Counted from the first letter of the stretch, positions 43,849 to 53,926 are shown. The stretch: DNA of 64,000 nucleotides from an uncultured Lachnospiraceae bacterium (GCA_947652925.1 CANTEW010000003.1:1-64000); one strand, 5' to 3'. Made by a program: numbers and translations. Notes: generated from the letters alone by a model not told the origin.

Positions 43849-44655
43849 ATGAAAAAATTTAAGATCAAGACGTATCGTATCTGTTCGGAGAAGATCGGAC
43901 ATAGACACATCCGGCTGGTCTTTCTCAGCGACCTGCACAATTTATGTTTTGGTGAGGAGAACGGGCGGCTTTTGCAGGCGGTGGAAGAGGCGGCGCCGGA
44001 TCTGGTCCTTGTGGGCGGGGACATGATGATCGCGGAACTCTCGCCCTGCCTGCATGTGGCGGGAGGGCTCCTGTCGGCGCTCGTGGAGAGATCCCCTGTA
44101 TATTATGCCTTCGGGAACCATGAACACCGCTTGATGGAAGAGGAAGATAGATATGGGGATGGCTTTAGGAAACTCTGTGATGATCTCTGCAGCCAGGGCG
44201 TCCATATCCTGCGCAATGAGAATGCACAGGTGGAGATAGGGGATGGGATGCCGCTGGTCATCTGGGGATGGGACGGGGAAGAGCGTTTTTATAAAAAGCT
44301 GCGTCCCATTGTCATGGAGAGAGGCTATCTGGACAGGACGCTGGGATCCCCGTGGACAGGGGCTTATCATATCTTGCTGGCCCACAATCCCCAGTTTGCC
44401 CGGTCTTATTTCTCCTGGGGGGCAGATCTGATCTTATCCGGCCATTATCATGGGGGTGTGTGCAGATTCTCAGAGAACAGGGGGCTGATCGCTCCCAACT
44501 TCCATCTGTTCCCGGCGTATTGCTGCGGGGCATTTACCCGGGGGGATCAGCATATGGTGGTCAGTCCGGGGCTGGGGGAACATACGGTACGGTTCCGGAT
44601 ACATGATCCCCGGGAACTGATCGTGTTAGAACTTATGCATGGAGGCGATGTGTGA
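43849..44655 (+). CDS. Calcineurin-like metallophosphoesterase
   Basis: A 268-residue binuclear-metal phosphoesterase. Motifs in order: FLSDLHN (about 26-32), LVGGDMM, FGNHEHR, ILLAHNPQF and LSGHYHGGV (about 199-207). No membrane segment is seen, unlike YkuE-type relatives that have one. A Shine-Dalgarno sequence is hardly visible before ATG 43849. Its stop codon overlaps the start of scpA. The substrate is unknown (phosphodiester or UDP-diacylglucosamine-like lipid hydrolysis is possible in the family). Confidence 0.88.
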   Translation: MKKFKIKTYRICSEKIGHRHIRLVFLSDLHNLCFGEENGRLLQAVEEAAPDLVLVGGDMMIAELSPCLHVAGGLLSALVERSPVYYAFGNHEHRLMEEEDRYGDGFRKLCDDLCSQGVHILRNENAQVEIGDGMPLVIWGWDGEERFYKKLRPIVMERGYLDRTLGSPWTGAYHILLAHNPQFARSYFSWGADLILSGHYHGGVCRFSENRGLIAPNFHLFPAYCCGAFTRGDQHMVVSPGLGEHTVRFRIHDPRELIVLELMHGGDV

Positions 44656-45401
44656 TGTCGATCCCGGTAAAACTCCCGGTGTTTGAGGGCCCGCTGGACC
44701 TGCTGCTCCACTTGATCGATAAAAATAAAGTGGATATCTATGATATCCCTATTGTGGAGATCACGGATCAATATATGGGATATATCCATCAGATGGAACG
44801 GGAAGACCTGGGCATCATGAGCGAATTTATGGTGATGGCAGCGACGCTGATGGATATCAAATGTAAGATGCTCCTCCCAGCTCCGGTCCAGGAGGAGAGC
44901 GAGGAGGAAGACCCCAGGGCAGAACTCGTGGCAAAACTGCTGGAGTATAAAATGTATAAGTACATGTCCTATGAATTGAGAGAACGGTTAGAGGATGCGA
45001 AAAAGCATTTCTACAAGAGACCGACCATCCCGGCGGAGGTGGCCGGATATCGTCAGCCAGTCAGTCCCTCGGAACTGTTGGCTGATATAACTCTGCCCCA
45101 GCTCAATAAGCTGTTCTGTTCGGTCATGAAAAAGAGGGAGGACAAGCTGGACCCTATCCGCAGCAGGTTCGGCAAGATCGAGCAGGAAGAGACCAGTCTC
45201 TCGGATAAGCTGCGCGACGTGCGGGAATATATAAGAGTCCATCGCAGGTCCAATTTTTTTGACCTGTTGGAAAAACAGGCCAGTAAGATGCAGGTGGTGG
45301 TGACGTTCCTGGCGATCCTGGAATTGATGAAGATGGGGGATATCCGGATCATCCAGGAACATATATTTGACGAGATCAAGATAGAGGCGGTGGATGCTTG
45401 A
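44655..45401 (+). CDS. scpA: Segregation and condensation protein A
   Basis: A 248-residue kleisin subunit of the SMC-ScpA-ScpB condensin complex. The N-terminus KLPVFEGPLDLLLHLIDKNKVDIYDIPIVEI is the conserved SMC-binding domain, a variable acidic linker follows (QEESEEEDPRAE), and the C-terminal winged helix is VVTFLAILELMKMGDIRIIQEHIFDEI. ATG 44655 overlaps the previous stop, with GGAGG ten bases upstream; GTG 44652 is an alternative. It ends in TGATG with scpB. Confidence 0.96.
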   Translation: MSIPVKLPVFEGPLDLLLHLIDKNKVDIYDIPIVEITDQYMGYIHQMEREDLGIMSEFMVMAATLMDIKCKMLLPAPVQEESEEEDPRAELVAKLLEYKMYKYMSYELRERLEDAKKHFYKRPTIPAEVAGYRQPVSPSELLADITLPQLNKLFCSVMKKREDKLDPIRSRFGKIEQEETSLSDKLRDVREYIRVHRRSNFFDLLEKQASKMQVVVTFLAILELMKMGDIRIIQEHIFDEIKIEAVDA

Positions 45402-45976
45402 TGGATACGGATGTGAGACGGCTGGAGGCGGCTATAGAGGCGATCTTGTTCGCTATGGGGGAGTCGGTGGAGACAGAAGCTCTGGCCCAGGCGATCGGAC
45501 AGGATGTGCCCACGACGCAGAAACTCGTCCGGGATCTGATGGACCGGTATCAGCAGGATGGATATGGGATCCAGATCATTGAACTGGAAGATGCTTATCA
45601 GATGTGTACGAAGGAGCAGTATTATGAGTATCTGATAAACATCGCTGTCCAACCAAAAAAAATAGCGCTGACGGATGTGATGATGGAGACGCTCTCTATC
45701 ATCGCCTATAAACAGCCGGTCACCAAGGCGGAGATCGAGAAGATCCGCGGGGTGAAATGCGACCATACGGTGAATAAACTGGTAGAATATGACCTGGTCA
45801 AAGAGGTGGGGAGGCTGGAAGCTCCGGGCAGACCCATCCTTTTTGGGACTACAGAGGAATTTCTGCGTTCTTTTGGGGTGCAGGGGCTGGATGAACTCCC
45901 TGTGATGGATACAGTGCAGGTGGAGGATTTCAAAGCAGAGGCGGAAGAGGAAGTCCAGTTGAAACTGGATGTGTAA
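45401..45976 (+). CDS. scpB: Segregation and condensation protein B
   Basis: A 191-residue ScpB with tandem winged-helix domains: LEAAIEAILFAMGESVETEALAQAI at the N-terminus, then MMETLSIIAYKQPVTKAEIEKIRGV and PGRPILFGTTEEFLRSFGV in the second domain. The start overlaps the scpA stop by one base, the classical coupling for a stoichiometric complex. The C-terminus is acidic. Confidence 0.96.
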   Translation: MDTDVRRLEAAIEAILFAMGESVETEALAQAIGQDVPTTQKLVRDLMDRYQQDGYGIQIIELEDAYQMCTKEQYYEYLINIAVQPKKIALTDVMMETLSIIAYKQPVTKAEIEKIRGVKCDHTVNKLVEYDLVKEVGRLEAPGRPILFGTTEEFLRSFGVQGLDELPVMDTVQVEDFKAEAEEEVQLKLDV

Positions 45977-45992
45977 AGCAAAGGGGGAAGAC

Positions 45993-46781
45993 ATGCCTAC
46001 AACATATACACATGATCTGTTTGGGAAAGAAGTATACAAAAGGATGTCCGGCCAGATGCGCCGGACGGTGAAGGAGTATGGAGAACTGTACCGGATCGGG
46101 CTGCACGGGCCGGATATCCTGTTCTATCACGGCTTTGGAAAAAACCGTGTGAACCAGAATGGAGTGCGGCTGCACGGAGAGGTGGCTGCTCCTTTTTTCG
46201 AACGGGGGGCTTCCCTGGTGAGGAAAGACAGAGACGACGCGCTTTTGGTATATCTGCTGGGGTTCGTATGTCATTTTATGCTGGACAGCACCTGCCATCC
46301 GTATATAAGCGGCACTGTGGTCAAAGAGGTGGGCCATGGAGAGATAGAAAAGGAACTTGACAGACGCCTGATGGTCAGGACTGGACGGGATCCTTACAGG
46401 TATTACCCGGCGGCATGCTGTATCCGGCCTTATCTGGAAAATGCCTATGTGATCCAGAGGATGTTCCCGGAGGCGACGGTCAGACAAGTGGAAAAAGCTC
46501 TGCGCAATATGATCTTTATCACAAATACGATGGTCTTCGATGATAACGGGCGGAAACAGAGAGTGATCCTCCCTTTTTTGAAGCTCATTGGGGAATTTGA
46601 AAAAGTGGGCGGCAGCTACATGAGGGAGTTTTGTGATCCGCGCTGTGCCCCTTATCTGGACAGATTGGAAGAGCTTTTCGGGCAGGCGGTGGAGGAGACA
46701 CCGGAAATGCTGGAGAGCTTCTGGAGAGCCGCCCGGGAAGGAGAGCGGCTGCCGGAGAGATTTTGGAGGGATTATAGGTAG
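45993..46781 (+). CDS. Zinc-dependent phospholipase C-like protein
   Basis: A 262-residue protein of the PF00882 type. His/Asp residues that would bind zinc are present: YTHDLFGKEVY at the N-terminus, GLHGPDILFYHGF, LHGEVAAPFF and FVCHFMLDSTCHPYI. There is no signal peptide, so it is probably cytoplasmic, unlike secreted clostridial phospholipases C. Stand-alone relatives in Lachnospiraceae have no established function. ATG 45993 has AAGGGGGA seven bases upstream; it follows scpB by 16 bases. Confidence 0.8.
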   Translation: MPTTYTHDLFGKEVYKRMSGQMRRTVKEYGELYRIGLHGPDILFYHGFGKNRVNQNGVRLHGEVAAPFFERGASLVRKDRDDALLVYLLGFVCHFMLDSTCHPYISGTVVKEVGHGEIEKELDRRLMVRTGRDPYRYYPAACCIRPYLENAYVIQRMFPEATVRQVEKALRNMIFITNTMVFDDNGRKQRVILPFLKLIGEFEKVGGSYMREFCDPRCAPYLDRLEELFGQAVEETPEMLESFWRAAREGERLPERFWRDYR

Positions 46782-46890
46782 CTATAGGCGAAGATCGGCG
46801 TATATGTACTTGATTTTTGGTGCTGGAGATCATATGATAGTCAAGAGAGGTTTTATATTTTTTTGATGTGACGGAGGGGACACAGGAGAG

Positions 46891-47607
46891 ATGAGGATAA
46901 CGACAGTTTTGTTCGATCTGGACGGGACGCTGCTCCCGATGGATCAGGAACGGTTCACAGGATCATATTTTAAACTCCTTACAGAAAAGCTGGCGTCTCA
47001 TGGGTATGAGCCGGAGAAACTTGAAGAGGCCATATGGACAGGGACGGCTGCTATGGTCAGAAATGATGGAAGCCAGAGCAACGAGGAGGTTTTCTGGAAA
47101 AAGTTTGCTGAGATCTATGGCGAGGAGGCTATGGGGGACAAGCCTTTGTTTGAGGCATTCTACCGGGAAGAGTTCCAGGGGGCGAGGGCTGTCTGCGGCT
47201 ATGATCCGGAAGCGGCCGAGACGGTGGCACAGGTCAAGGAGAGGGGGTATCGGGTGGCGCTGGCTACGAACCCGATCTTCCCGGCGGTGGCGACAGAGAG
47301 CCGTATCCGCTGGGCGGGCCTTGAGCCTGGAGATTTTCTGTTCTATACCACTTATGAAAATATCAGTTACTGTAAGCCGGATCTTCGCTACTATAGTGCT
47401 GTCCTCGAACGTCTGGGAGTCCAGCCGGGAGAATGCTGCATGGTGGGAAATGACGTAGAAGAGGATATGGTAGCTGGAGAGCTGGGGATGCATGTCTTTC
47501 TCCTGACAGATCATATGATCAATAAAAGGAAGAAAGATATCTCTTGCTATCCTCATGGCGGCTTTGGGCAGTTTTTGGATTTTCTGGACAGAAGAGGAGC
47601 TGAGTAA
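46891..47607 (+). CDS. HAD-superfamily phosphatase
   Basis: A 238-residue HAD hydrolase: motif [14 protein letters not shown] (residues 6-18), motif II VALATNP, the conserved Lys in [11 protein letters not shown] and motif [19 protein letters not shown] helical C1 cap lies between motifs I and II. It is separated from the following chemoreceptor gene by only 11 bases. Substrate unknown. Confidence 0.87.
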   Translation: MRITTVLFDLDGTLLPMDQERFTGSYFKLLTEKLASHGYEPEKLEEAIWTGTAAMVRNDGSQSNEEVFWKKFAEIYGEEAMGDKPLFEAFYREEFQGARAVCGYDPEAAETVAQVKERGYRVALATNPIFPAVATESRIRWAGLEPGDFLFYTTYENISYCKPDLRYYSAVLERLGVQPGECCMVGNDVEEDMVAGELGMHVFLLTDHMINKRKKDISCYPHGGFGQFLDFLDRRGAE

Positions 47608-47618
47608 GGAGCGCGGAT

Positions 47619-49634
47619 ATGAAAAAAAGACAGAGGCAAGAAAATGTTACTGCAGTGAGCGAGGGGATGCGCAGATGGGGCGTGGCGGCCAAGTTAGTGG
47701 GGGCGATCGTTGTCACGATCATGATCGTGGTGGCAGTACTCCTTCTGATCGTATATAACTGTGTTTCTGATACACTGCTGGAGCAGAGTGAGAAGTTGTT
47801 GCAGCAGACGACAGATAAAGCTATACAGGAGACCAATGCATGGATGAATAAGACAATGACCATGCTGACCATGCAGAGGGATACCATTGAGTACGAGGAT
47901 ATGGATGTACCGGCGTTGAAAGGATATATAAAACATACAGTGGATCAAAACGACGCCTATCCTGCGGGGCTTTATGTGGCGTTGACAGATGGGAGCCTGT
48001 ACCATGCTTCATTTGTACCGGGGCCGGATTTCAGAGCGGAGGAAAAATCCTGGTACCAGGACGGTATACAGTCACGGGATCTCATCATGGGGGACGTGTA
48101 TTTTGACGAGGACAGCCAGTCCTATGTGGTCGGGGCTTCCGGGATGCTGCAAGATGCAGAAGGCAATACCCGCGGCGTAGCGGCGGCAGATGTGTATCTG
48201 GATGCGATCTCTGATATCGTGAAGGGGATCCGGCTGGAGGAGACCGGAGGGATCTTCCTGGTGGATACCCGGACAGGTACGATCATCGGGCATCGGGATA
48301 AAGAGATGACCGGACGCATCCTGGAAGAATTTGAAGGGGATATGTATGCGTATGCCCGTGAACAGATACAAAAAGATGCCACAGGGCTGTCCCTCTACAA
48401 AAATAAAACGTACATACAGGTAGAGCACGTACCAGGGAGCGATTGGGCAGCAGTGGCGTATGTGTCCAGAGGTGAGGTGTTGCGTGACCTGCATTCGCTG
48501 ACCATCATCATGGTGGTGGTATCCATATTGTGCATCCTGCTGGCGATCCTGCTGAGCATCCTGCTGGTGAGGCGTATCATAGGCCGGCCGGTGGCTGAGC
48601 TGAATGAGGTGGCGGCGAAGATCGCAGATGGGGAGCTGGATCAGGAGATCCGCCATTATGCCAACGATGAATTGGGTGAGTTAGCGGATAATTTTGGACA
48701 GACGGTGGTCAGGCTGCGGGATTATGTGGATTATATCGATGAGATCTCCGAAAAGCTGCAGGATATCTCCCATGGGGATCTGACATTTACCCTTTCCCAG
48801 GAATACATCGGTGAATTCGCGAAGATCAAAGCATCGCTGGAAGCGATCTCACTGTCCTTCAATGAGACATTTGGACAGATCGATACAGCGGCAGGACAGG
48901 TGGCAGAAGGCGCCGGATATGTTTCAGATGGGGCGCAGACCCTTTCCCAGGGTGCTGTGCAGCAGACAGATGCAGTAGGGTCGCTGGCATCGCATATCAG
49001 TGAGATGTCTGAGGGGATACAGAGAACGGCCCAGGGAGCAAAAAAGGCCAGCCAGATCTCACGGGATATGGGAGATAACATCCTGGAGAGTAATGATAAG
49101 ATGGAGCACATGAATGGAGTGATCCAGAAGATAAGCGGTAAATCAACGGAGATCCACAGCATTGTCAAGACGATCGATGATATCGCATTCCAGACCAATA
49201 TCCTCGCTCTCAATGCAGCCATAGAAGCGGCCCGGGCAGGGGAGGCGGGGAAAGGTTTTGCAGTGGTCGCGGATGAAGTGCGCGATCTCGCCGGAAAATC
49301 CTCAGAGGCGGCGAAAAATACGACCCTTCTCATAGACCAGACTGTGGAAGCGGTGCAGGAGGGCAGCCAGGCCGCGGAAGAAACGGCAGCTTCTATGATG
49401 GCTGTAGTGGCGCAGACGGAGGAGATGACTGGACTGATCGAGGATATCGCAGAGTATTCGGTGAAACAGGCGGCAGCTGCGGATGAAGTGATCCGCGGGA
49501 TCGATCAGATCTCTGAGGTTGTGCAGTCAAACATGGCTACAGCGGAAAAGAGCGCGGCAGCCAGTGAAGAGCTGTCCAGCCAGGCGAATATGCTCAGAGG
49601 GCTGGTGGCGAGATTCCGTTTGAAAGGGCAGTGA
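47619..49634 (+). CDS. Methyl-accepting chemotaxis protein
   Basis: A 671-residue transmembrane chemoreceptor. TM1 is at about 27-47, a dCache-like ligand domain at about 48-290 ([22 protein letters not shown] and [16 protein letters not shown] are typical), TM2 at about 293-317 and HAMP at about 318-372. The signalling hairpin at about 420-671 has the conserved tip [20 protein letters not shown] followed by [15 protein letters not shown]. It lacks the C-terminal NWETF-type CheR/CheB tether. The ligand is not predictable. With the flagellin it supports motility of the organism. Confidence 0.95.
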   Translation: MKKRQRQENVTAVSEGMRRWGVAAKLVGAIVVTIMIVVAVLLLIVYNCVSDTLLEQSEKLLQQTTDKAIQETNAWMNKTMTMLTMQRDTIEYEDMDVPALKGYIKHTVDQNDAYPAGLYVALTDGSLYHASFVPGPDFRAEEKSWYQDGIQSRDLIMGDVYFDEDSQSYVVGASGMLQDAEGNTRGVAAADVYLDAISDIVKGIRLEETGGIFLVDTRTGTIIGHRDKEMTGRILEEFEGDMYAYAREQIQKDATGLSLYKNKTYIQVEHVPGSDWAAVAYVSRGEVLRDLHSLTIIMVVVSILCILLAILLSILLVRRIIGRPVAELNEVAAKIADGELDQEIRHYANDELGELADNFGQTVVRLRDYVDYIDEISEKLQDISHGDLTFTLSQEYIGEFAKIKASLEAISLSFNETFGQIDTAAGQVAEGAGYVSDGAQTLSQGAVQQTDAVGSLASHISEMSEGIQRTAQGAKKASQISRDMGDNILESNDKMEHMNGVIQKISGKSTEIHSIVKTIDDIAFQTNILALNAAIEAARAGEAGKGFAVVADEVRDLAGKSSEAAKNTTLLIDQTVEAVQEGSQAAEETAASMMAVVAQTEEMTGLIEDIAEYSVKQAAAADEVIRGIDQISEVVQSNMATAEKSAAASEELSSQANMLRGLVARFRLKGQ

Positions 49635-49660
49635 TCTGTCCAAGGCGGAGGATAAATAAA

Positions 49661-49702
49661 GACGGAGGGCAGAGAAGAGTCCCATACTCTCCGTCCTCCG
49701 TC
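49661..49702. terminator. Bidirectional terminator between the chemoreceptor and DJ-1 genes
   Basis: GACGGAGG pairs with CCTCCGTC, with an inner AGAG/CTCT pairing, at the convergent ends of the two genes. It overlaps the minus-strand stop codon. The T-run is short. Confidence 0.6.
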
Positions 49703-50301
49703 TACATGTTGGGCATAGGCGCGGTATAGAAGCCTAATCTGTGGAAGTTATACCAGTCCATGATCTTCTCTGTGTCTGCGATCTCCAGAGCGAGTAAGAT
49801 CTCCTTGGCAAATTCCATAGGGGCTGTACCGTTGGCGGTTATGATATTTTTGTCGCGGACAGCCTGTCTGGGGATGTGTTTTGCTTTGCCTGTGTAGGCA
49901 GATCCGGCCCATTGCTCCAGATCATCCAGGTCATTGCTCGTATGGATCACATCATTTAGGACGCCGGTCGTGCCTAAAAAAGCGGCAGCATCGCAGATCC
50001 CGGCCAATATCTTTCCATTTTTCTGGCAGTCTCTGACAAGCGTCTTTACTTTCTGCGCATTTTCATCCCGCCATGTCAGACCGCCGATCAAAATGAGAGC
50101 TTTATAACTGTCCGGGACAGACTGGATATCATGGTCCGGGATCACTTTAAGACCGCCGATAGACGGTACCGGGTCCCGGGATGTGGAGACGGTCTTTATG
50201 TCGTACTTCCCTTCTCCTAACATCGATATCGCTGACGAGATATAGGCCGCTTCCCAGTCTGCGTATTGCGGCAGGATCACAAATAAGATCGTGTTTTCCA
50301 T
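49702..50301 (-). CDS. DJ-1/PfpI-family protein
   Basis: A 199-residue class I glutamine amidotransferase-like protein. The nucleophile-elbow Cys is in ILAGICDAAAFLG (about 101) and the preceding acidic residue region is KALILIGGLTWRDENA. Such proteins act as putative peptidases, deglycases, chaperones or regulators of stress. The start ATG 50301 has AAAGGAGT upstream on the minus strand. It is monocistronic. No more specific role can be given. Confidence 0.87.
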   Translation of the reverse strand: MENTILFVILPQYADWEAAYISSAISMLGEGKYDIKTVSTSRDPVPSIGGLKVIPDHDIQSVPDSYKALILIGGLTWRDENAQKVKTLVRDCQKNGKILAGICDAAAFLGTTGVLNDVIHTSNDLDDLEQWAGSAYTGKAKHIPRQAVRDKNIITANGTAPMEFAKEILLALEIADTEKIMDWYNFHRLGFYTAPMPNM

Positions 50302-50370
50302 GTTGGTCTACTCCTTTATAATTTTTTGTTTTATCTGGTCATTGTCCATATAAAGAGACATTTCTTTTAC

Positions 50371-50443
50371 TTAGAGCGTGTTTGAAAACCGCTTTCTGCA
50401 AGATATATGTCAGGTATCCTTTGACCAGGAGGCTTTGCTCTAA
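50371..50443. repeat. Small inverted-repeat element related to repeat B
   Basis: Flanked by TTAGAGC and GCTCTAA in inverted orientation. The left end TTAGAGCGTGTTTGAAAACC matches the repeat B terminus, but only 73 bp is present. It lies in the 338-bp gap between the DJ-1 and SpmA-like genes, where I see nothing else. Confidence 0.45.
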
Positions 50444-50640
50444 GTGTTCTTCGTATGTATATCCGTTCCTTTAGATATTCTTGATACATATGTTCTTTGT
50501 GGGTATGTAGCAGGTTTAAACACATCATAAAAACTTTTTTCCATGACAACACTACCTTTTCCAGTTTATAGAACTAATATACCATATTTATACCCCTTTT
50601 CATACCTTTTCTTCTAAGATCCACAGAAAAACGGAGAGCC

Positions 50641-51255
50641 TCATGCCCTCCGCTTCCCATCCATCATCTTACAATATAAGATCGCGACCATCGTACTCAC
50701 AGCTGTCGCGGCGATCCCCGGTCCCACGATCGACGCCGGGTCTACGCTCCCATACTGGCTGCGATAGGCGATCACATTGATCGGGATCAATTGCAGCGAC
50801 GAGATATTGATGATCAGAAATGTACACATCTCATTGCTGGCGATCCCCAGCTTTCTCACTGGCCCGGGGGATATCCCTTTTCGTCTGTCTTCTTCGAGCT
50901 TTCCCAGTTCCTCCATCGCCTGCAGGCCCGCAGGCGTCGCCGCCCATCCAAGTCCCAGCACATTGGCTACGATGTTCATAGCGATGGGGTCTCTTGCCGG
51001 ATGGTCTTCCGGGAGGTCGGGAAACAGAAAGCGCAGGAGCGGGTCGATAGTCCCTTTGATCTTATCGATCAGTCCTGCATCCTTTGCGATCTCCATCAGG
51101 CCGACCCAGAGAGCCATGACCCCGCACATGGTCAGGGAGAGCTGTATAGCTTCCTGTGCAGAGGACAGGGCGGCGTCTGCCGCGCCTTGGAGATTTCCGG
51201 TGATGGATCCATAGATGATGCCGATCAGTATCATAAATGCCCAGAGATAATTCAT
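50641..51255 (-). CDS. SpmA-like spore maturation / nucleoside-recognition domain protein
   Basis: A 204-residue membrane protein of the nucleoside-recognition (Gate) domain type, close to spore maturation protein A. MNYLWAFMILIGIIYGSITG at the start, CGVMALWVGLMEIAKDAGL, MNIVANVLGLGWAATPAGLQAM and FLIINISSLQLIPINVIAYRSQYGS match SpmA. The start at 51255 has AAGGAAGTGAT upstream; a longer frame lacks one. In sporulators spmA and spmB usually form a pair, but no spmB follows here (50302-50640 is noncoding). Confidence 0.85.
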   Translation of the reverse strand: MNYLWAFMILIGIIYGSITGNLQGAADAALSSAQEAIQLSLTMCGVMALWVGLMEIAKDAGLIDKIKGTIDPLLRFLFPDLPEDHPARDPIAMNIVANVLGLGWAATPAGLQAMEELGKLEEDRRKGISPGPVRKLGIASNEMCTFLIINISSLQLIPINVIAYRSQYGSVDPASIVGPGIAATAVSTMVAILYCKMMDGKRRA

Positions 51256-51346
51256 ATCGATCACTTCCTTAATGGCCATATGGGGTCTTTTATCCAATAT
51301 ATGCGCAGGAGAGGCAGGTTTATGAGCTGTTAGAGATATATTTTTG

Positions 51347-51375
51347 TTGTAAATGTTTGAAATGTAAGATATAAT
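51347..51375 (+). promoter_or_regulatory. Promoter of the deoR-type gene with an operator half-site
   Basis: TTGTAA (51347-51352) and TATAAT (51370-51375) are 17 bp apart. The spacer begins with ATGTTTGAA (51353-51361), identical to one arm of the palindrome at 52511-52531. That suggests autoregulation by the encoded repressor. Confidence 0.65.
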
Positions 51376-51420
51376 AAAACATATGAACAGGATATAGGGC
51401 GGACAGCGGGAAGGGAAAGT

Positions 51421-52197
51421 ATGAAAAATGATCGGTTAGAGCAGATTGAGTGGATCCTAAGTGTGCAAAAAGAAGCCAGCGTAGTGGAATTGGCTTCAAT
51501 GTTAAAAGTTTCAGATATGACGATCCGGCGGGATCTGATCGAATTAGAACAAAAAGGCATCGTGACCAGATACCATGGAGGGGCTTTTATATCAGCAGCT
51601 GAGCCGAAGAGCCTGCTGCCGGTATACCATCCGGAGTCCTGCCCAGAGGAGAAGGCGGTCATTGGGCGTGAGGCCAGTCGGTATCTGAAGGGGATCCTTT
51701 TTGGGCAGGAGGCGAGTTCTGTCATGCTGATGTCCGGATCCACCATGTATGAGATGGTGAAGTGTATCGACTATACCATACCGGTGACCACTGTGACGGA
51801 CAATCTGAACATTGCGTACACATTGGGACAGAATGCGAACAACAGTGTGATGCTGCTGGGGGGGAAAGTATATGCCCCGTCCATGAGCGTCAACGGCTAC
51901 CTGGCGGAGCAGATGCTGGATTATCTGTCTGTGGACTGCACGTTTATGGGCACATCAGCGATCGATGAGGAGGGATGCCTGTATTGTTATGATGATAAAC
52001 ATGCCTCTTTCTTGGAAAAACTGCTGGCGGTCTCCCACAGGATCATTGTCTTGGCGGATCATTCCAAACTGGGGACCACAAGTCTAGTAAAGGTCAGCAA
52101 CATGGACGAGGATTTCTCCATCATCACCAACAAGAGTGCATCCCAGGAGTTGTTGGAAAAGTATGAGAGCATGGGTGTAGAGATAATGCAAGTATGA
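51421..52197 (+). CDS. DeoR/GlpR-family transcriptional repressor
   Basis: A 258-residue DeoR-type sugar regulator. An N-terminal HTH (about 1-58) contains ASVVELASMLKVSDMTIRRDLIELEQKG, followed by the TRYHGGA hinge and a DeoRC sugar-phosphate-sensing domain (VMLMSGSTMYEM; TVTDNLNIAY; VMLLGGKV; ADHSKLG). GGGAAGG lies seven bases before the ATG. It lies just upstream of a sugar ABC-transporter/kinase operon with a matching palindrome, so it probably controls that operon in response to a phosphorylated sugar made by the FGGY kinase. The gene itself is intact. Confidence 0.9.
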   Translation: MKNDRLEQIEWILSVQKEASVVELASMLKVSDMTIRRDLIELEQKGIVTRYHGGAFISAAEPKSLLPVYHPESCPEEKAVIGREASRYLKGILFGQEASSVMLMSGSTMYEMVKCIDYTIPVTTVTDNLNIAYTLGQNANNSVMLLGGKVYAPSMSVNGYLAEQMLDYLSVDCTFMGTSAIDEEGCLYCYDDKHASFLEKLLAVSHRIIVLADHSKLGTTSLVKVSNMDEDFSIITNKSASQELLEKYESMGVEIMQV

Positions 52198-52225
52198 TCT
52201 TATAGGGAAAAAAGATATAATAGAT

Positions 52226-52266
52226 AGGGCTACAGGGGTCAGGGGGATCCTTGCAGCCCTGTTTTA
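52226..52266 (+). terminator. Terminator after the deoR-type gene
   Basis: AGGGCTACAGG pairs with CCTTGCAGCCCT (with G-T and one bulge) and is followed by GTTTTATATT. Confidence 0.65.
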
Positions 52267-52461
52267 TATTATGGAAGACTTTGTCTCCGTAGGATAAGAT
52301 CTTCCGGCGCGAGGATCTGCATATCGGAACTTTTATCCTGAAAAGATGTTTGATATATAGGATAAATAAACAATAAATGGAAAGATTTGAGGGGCAAGTA
52401 TCGAATATAAACAAAAATGGCGGGAAAATTTGTTTAAAAGAGAGAAACGAACATAAATAAG

Positions 52462-52490
52462 TTGACAATAGATCAATGATATGTTTTAAT
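52462..52490 (+). promoter_or_regulatory. Promoter of the ABC transporter operon
   Basis: TTGACA (52462-52467), 17 bp, TTTAAT (52485-52490) in an AT-rich leader region, about 70 bases before the substrate-binding-protein start. Confidence 0.65.
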
Positions 52491-52510
52491 ATAAACACAA
52501 AAACTTATAT

Positions 52511-52531
52511 TTCAAACATAAAATGTTTGAA
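52511..52531. promoter_or_regulatory. Perfect palindrome, candidate DeoR operator
   Basis: TTCAAACAT and ATGTTTGAA are perfect 9-bp inverted arms around AAA, located between the -10 box and the start codon, where a bound repressor would block transcription. The ATGTTTGAA arm recurs in the promoter of the deoR-type gene. Confidence 0.75.
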
Positions 52532-52558
52532 GATAAAACAGACATGGGAGGGATCATT

Positions 52559-53926
52559 ATGGAGAAGAAAATCTTGAGCGTGATGTTGAGTGTTGTCATG
52601 TGATCTGTGATGATCACTGGATGCGGCGGCGGCTCCGACACTGGAGGGAGCCAGGGAGAGGCGGGAGGGGCTGAGACGACAGCGCCTGCGGGAGACGATA
52701 CGGATGCTGAGATGGCAGACGCGAAGACAACGATCAATTTTATGTGCGACAGCCGTTCAGAATTTGAAAAGATGGAAAAGCTGCTGCCCCAATTCACAGA
52801 GGAGACGGGGATCGATGTGAACTTTACCTTCTTACAGGAAACACAGCTCCGTTCCAAAGCCGGTCTGGAACTCCAGGCGGATAAGACGGATATCGACGTC
52901 ATGCTGCTTGACTTCCTTACACTGCCGAAATATATAGAGGCGGGGTATGTGGAGCCGCTGGATACTTATTTTGAGGGGAGTACTACTTTTGACGAGGGAG
53001 ATTTTATCCCCACATTTATCGATTCCTGTAAAGGGGAGGATGGAAAACTCTATGCGGTCCCGCTCTATCAGGATTGTTCGATCCTCATCTTGCGCGGGGA
53101 TCTGTTTGAGAAATATGGGCTGGACATCCCGAAGACGTTTGATGAGCTGATGGAATGTGCGAAAGTGATCGACGCGGGAGAAGAAGGCGTGGCAGGCATC
53201 GCTATGCGCGGCGCGCGCGGCATGGGCGTCAGCGAGTGGACATGGCCGTCTATACTTGCCGGGTTTGGCGGTTCTTACTACACAGACGATATGAAAGCGG
53301 ATCTCAACACGCCGGAGGCAAAAGCGGCGATGCAGTATTATTCAGATATTTTGAAAAACTATGGGCCGGACGGCGTGGCGAACTATTCTTATACAGAAGT
53401 GCAGAATGATGTCATGCAGGGGAAGGCGGCGATGATGATCGACTCTGCGACCCTGGCCGTGCGCTGTGAAGACCCGGAAGCCTCGACGGTAGCTGGGAAA
53501 CTGGCTTACGCGGTGATCCCCTCTGACGGGGAACACGATCCCCAGCCTGGTTTTTATTCCTGGGATCTGATCGTGCCGAAAGGTTCCGCCCACAAGGAAG
53601 AGGCGGCAAGATTGCTGGAATGGATCGTCAGTCCAGAAGTTTCACCACAATTAGGTTTCTCCGCGCCCAACCAGGCACTGGAGAGCGTCTATGCGATCCC
53701 GGCTTACGAAGGGCTTGAAGGGGCGCTGTCTCTATATAATCGTATGGAGGCTTCCCTGCAGCTGGCAGATCCTGATTTCCGCCCAAGGATCCCGGAAGAG
53801 AGTGGAGTGGGCGAGGTCGTCTCGATCGCTGTCTCGGATGTGTTGTCCGGAACGGCTGAAGTGGACGCGGCGTTAGAAAATTGCAATAAGCAGGTCCAGC
53901 AGATCTTGGATGACGCAGGCTATTAA
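52559..53926 (+). pseudogene. ABC sugar substrate-binding lipoprotein with in-frame TGA in the signal peptide
   Basis: ATG 52559 lies behind GGGAGG and starts a lipoprotein signal peptide MEKKILSVMLSVVM, but codon 15 is TGA (52601-52603). The frame then continues SVMITGC, with the lipobox Cys, and a complete solute-binding protein of about 435 residues (family 1 type: TTINFMCDSRSEFEKMEKLL; YAVPLYQDCSILILRGDLF; GKAAMMIDSATLA; FYSWDLIVPKGS). Internal GTG 52607 could still make the domain but without signal peptide, so it would not be exported. Likely non-functional for uptake. Confidence 0.8.
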
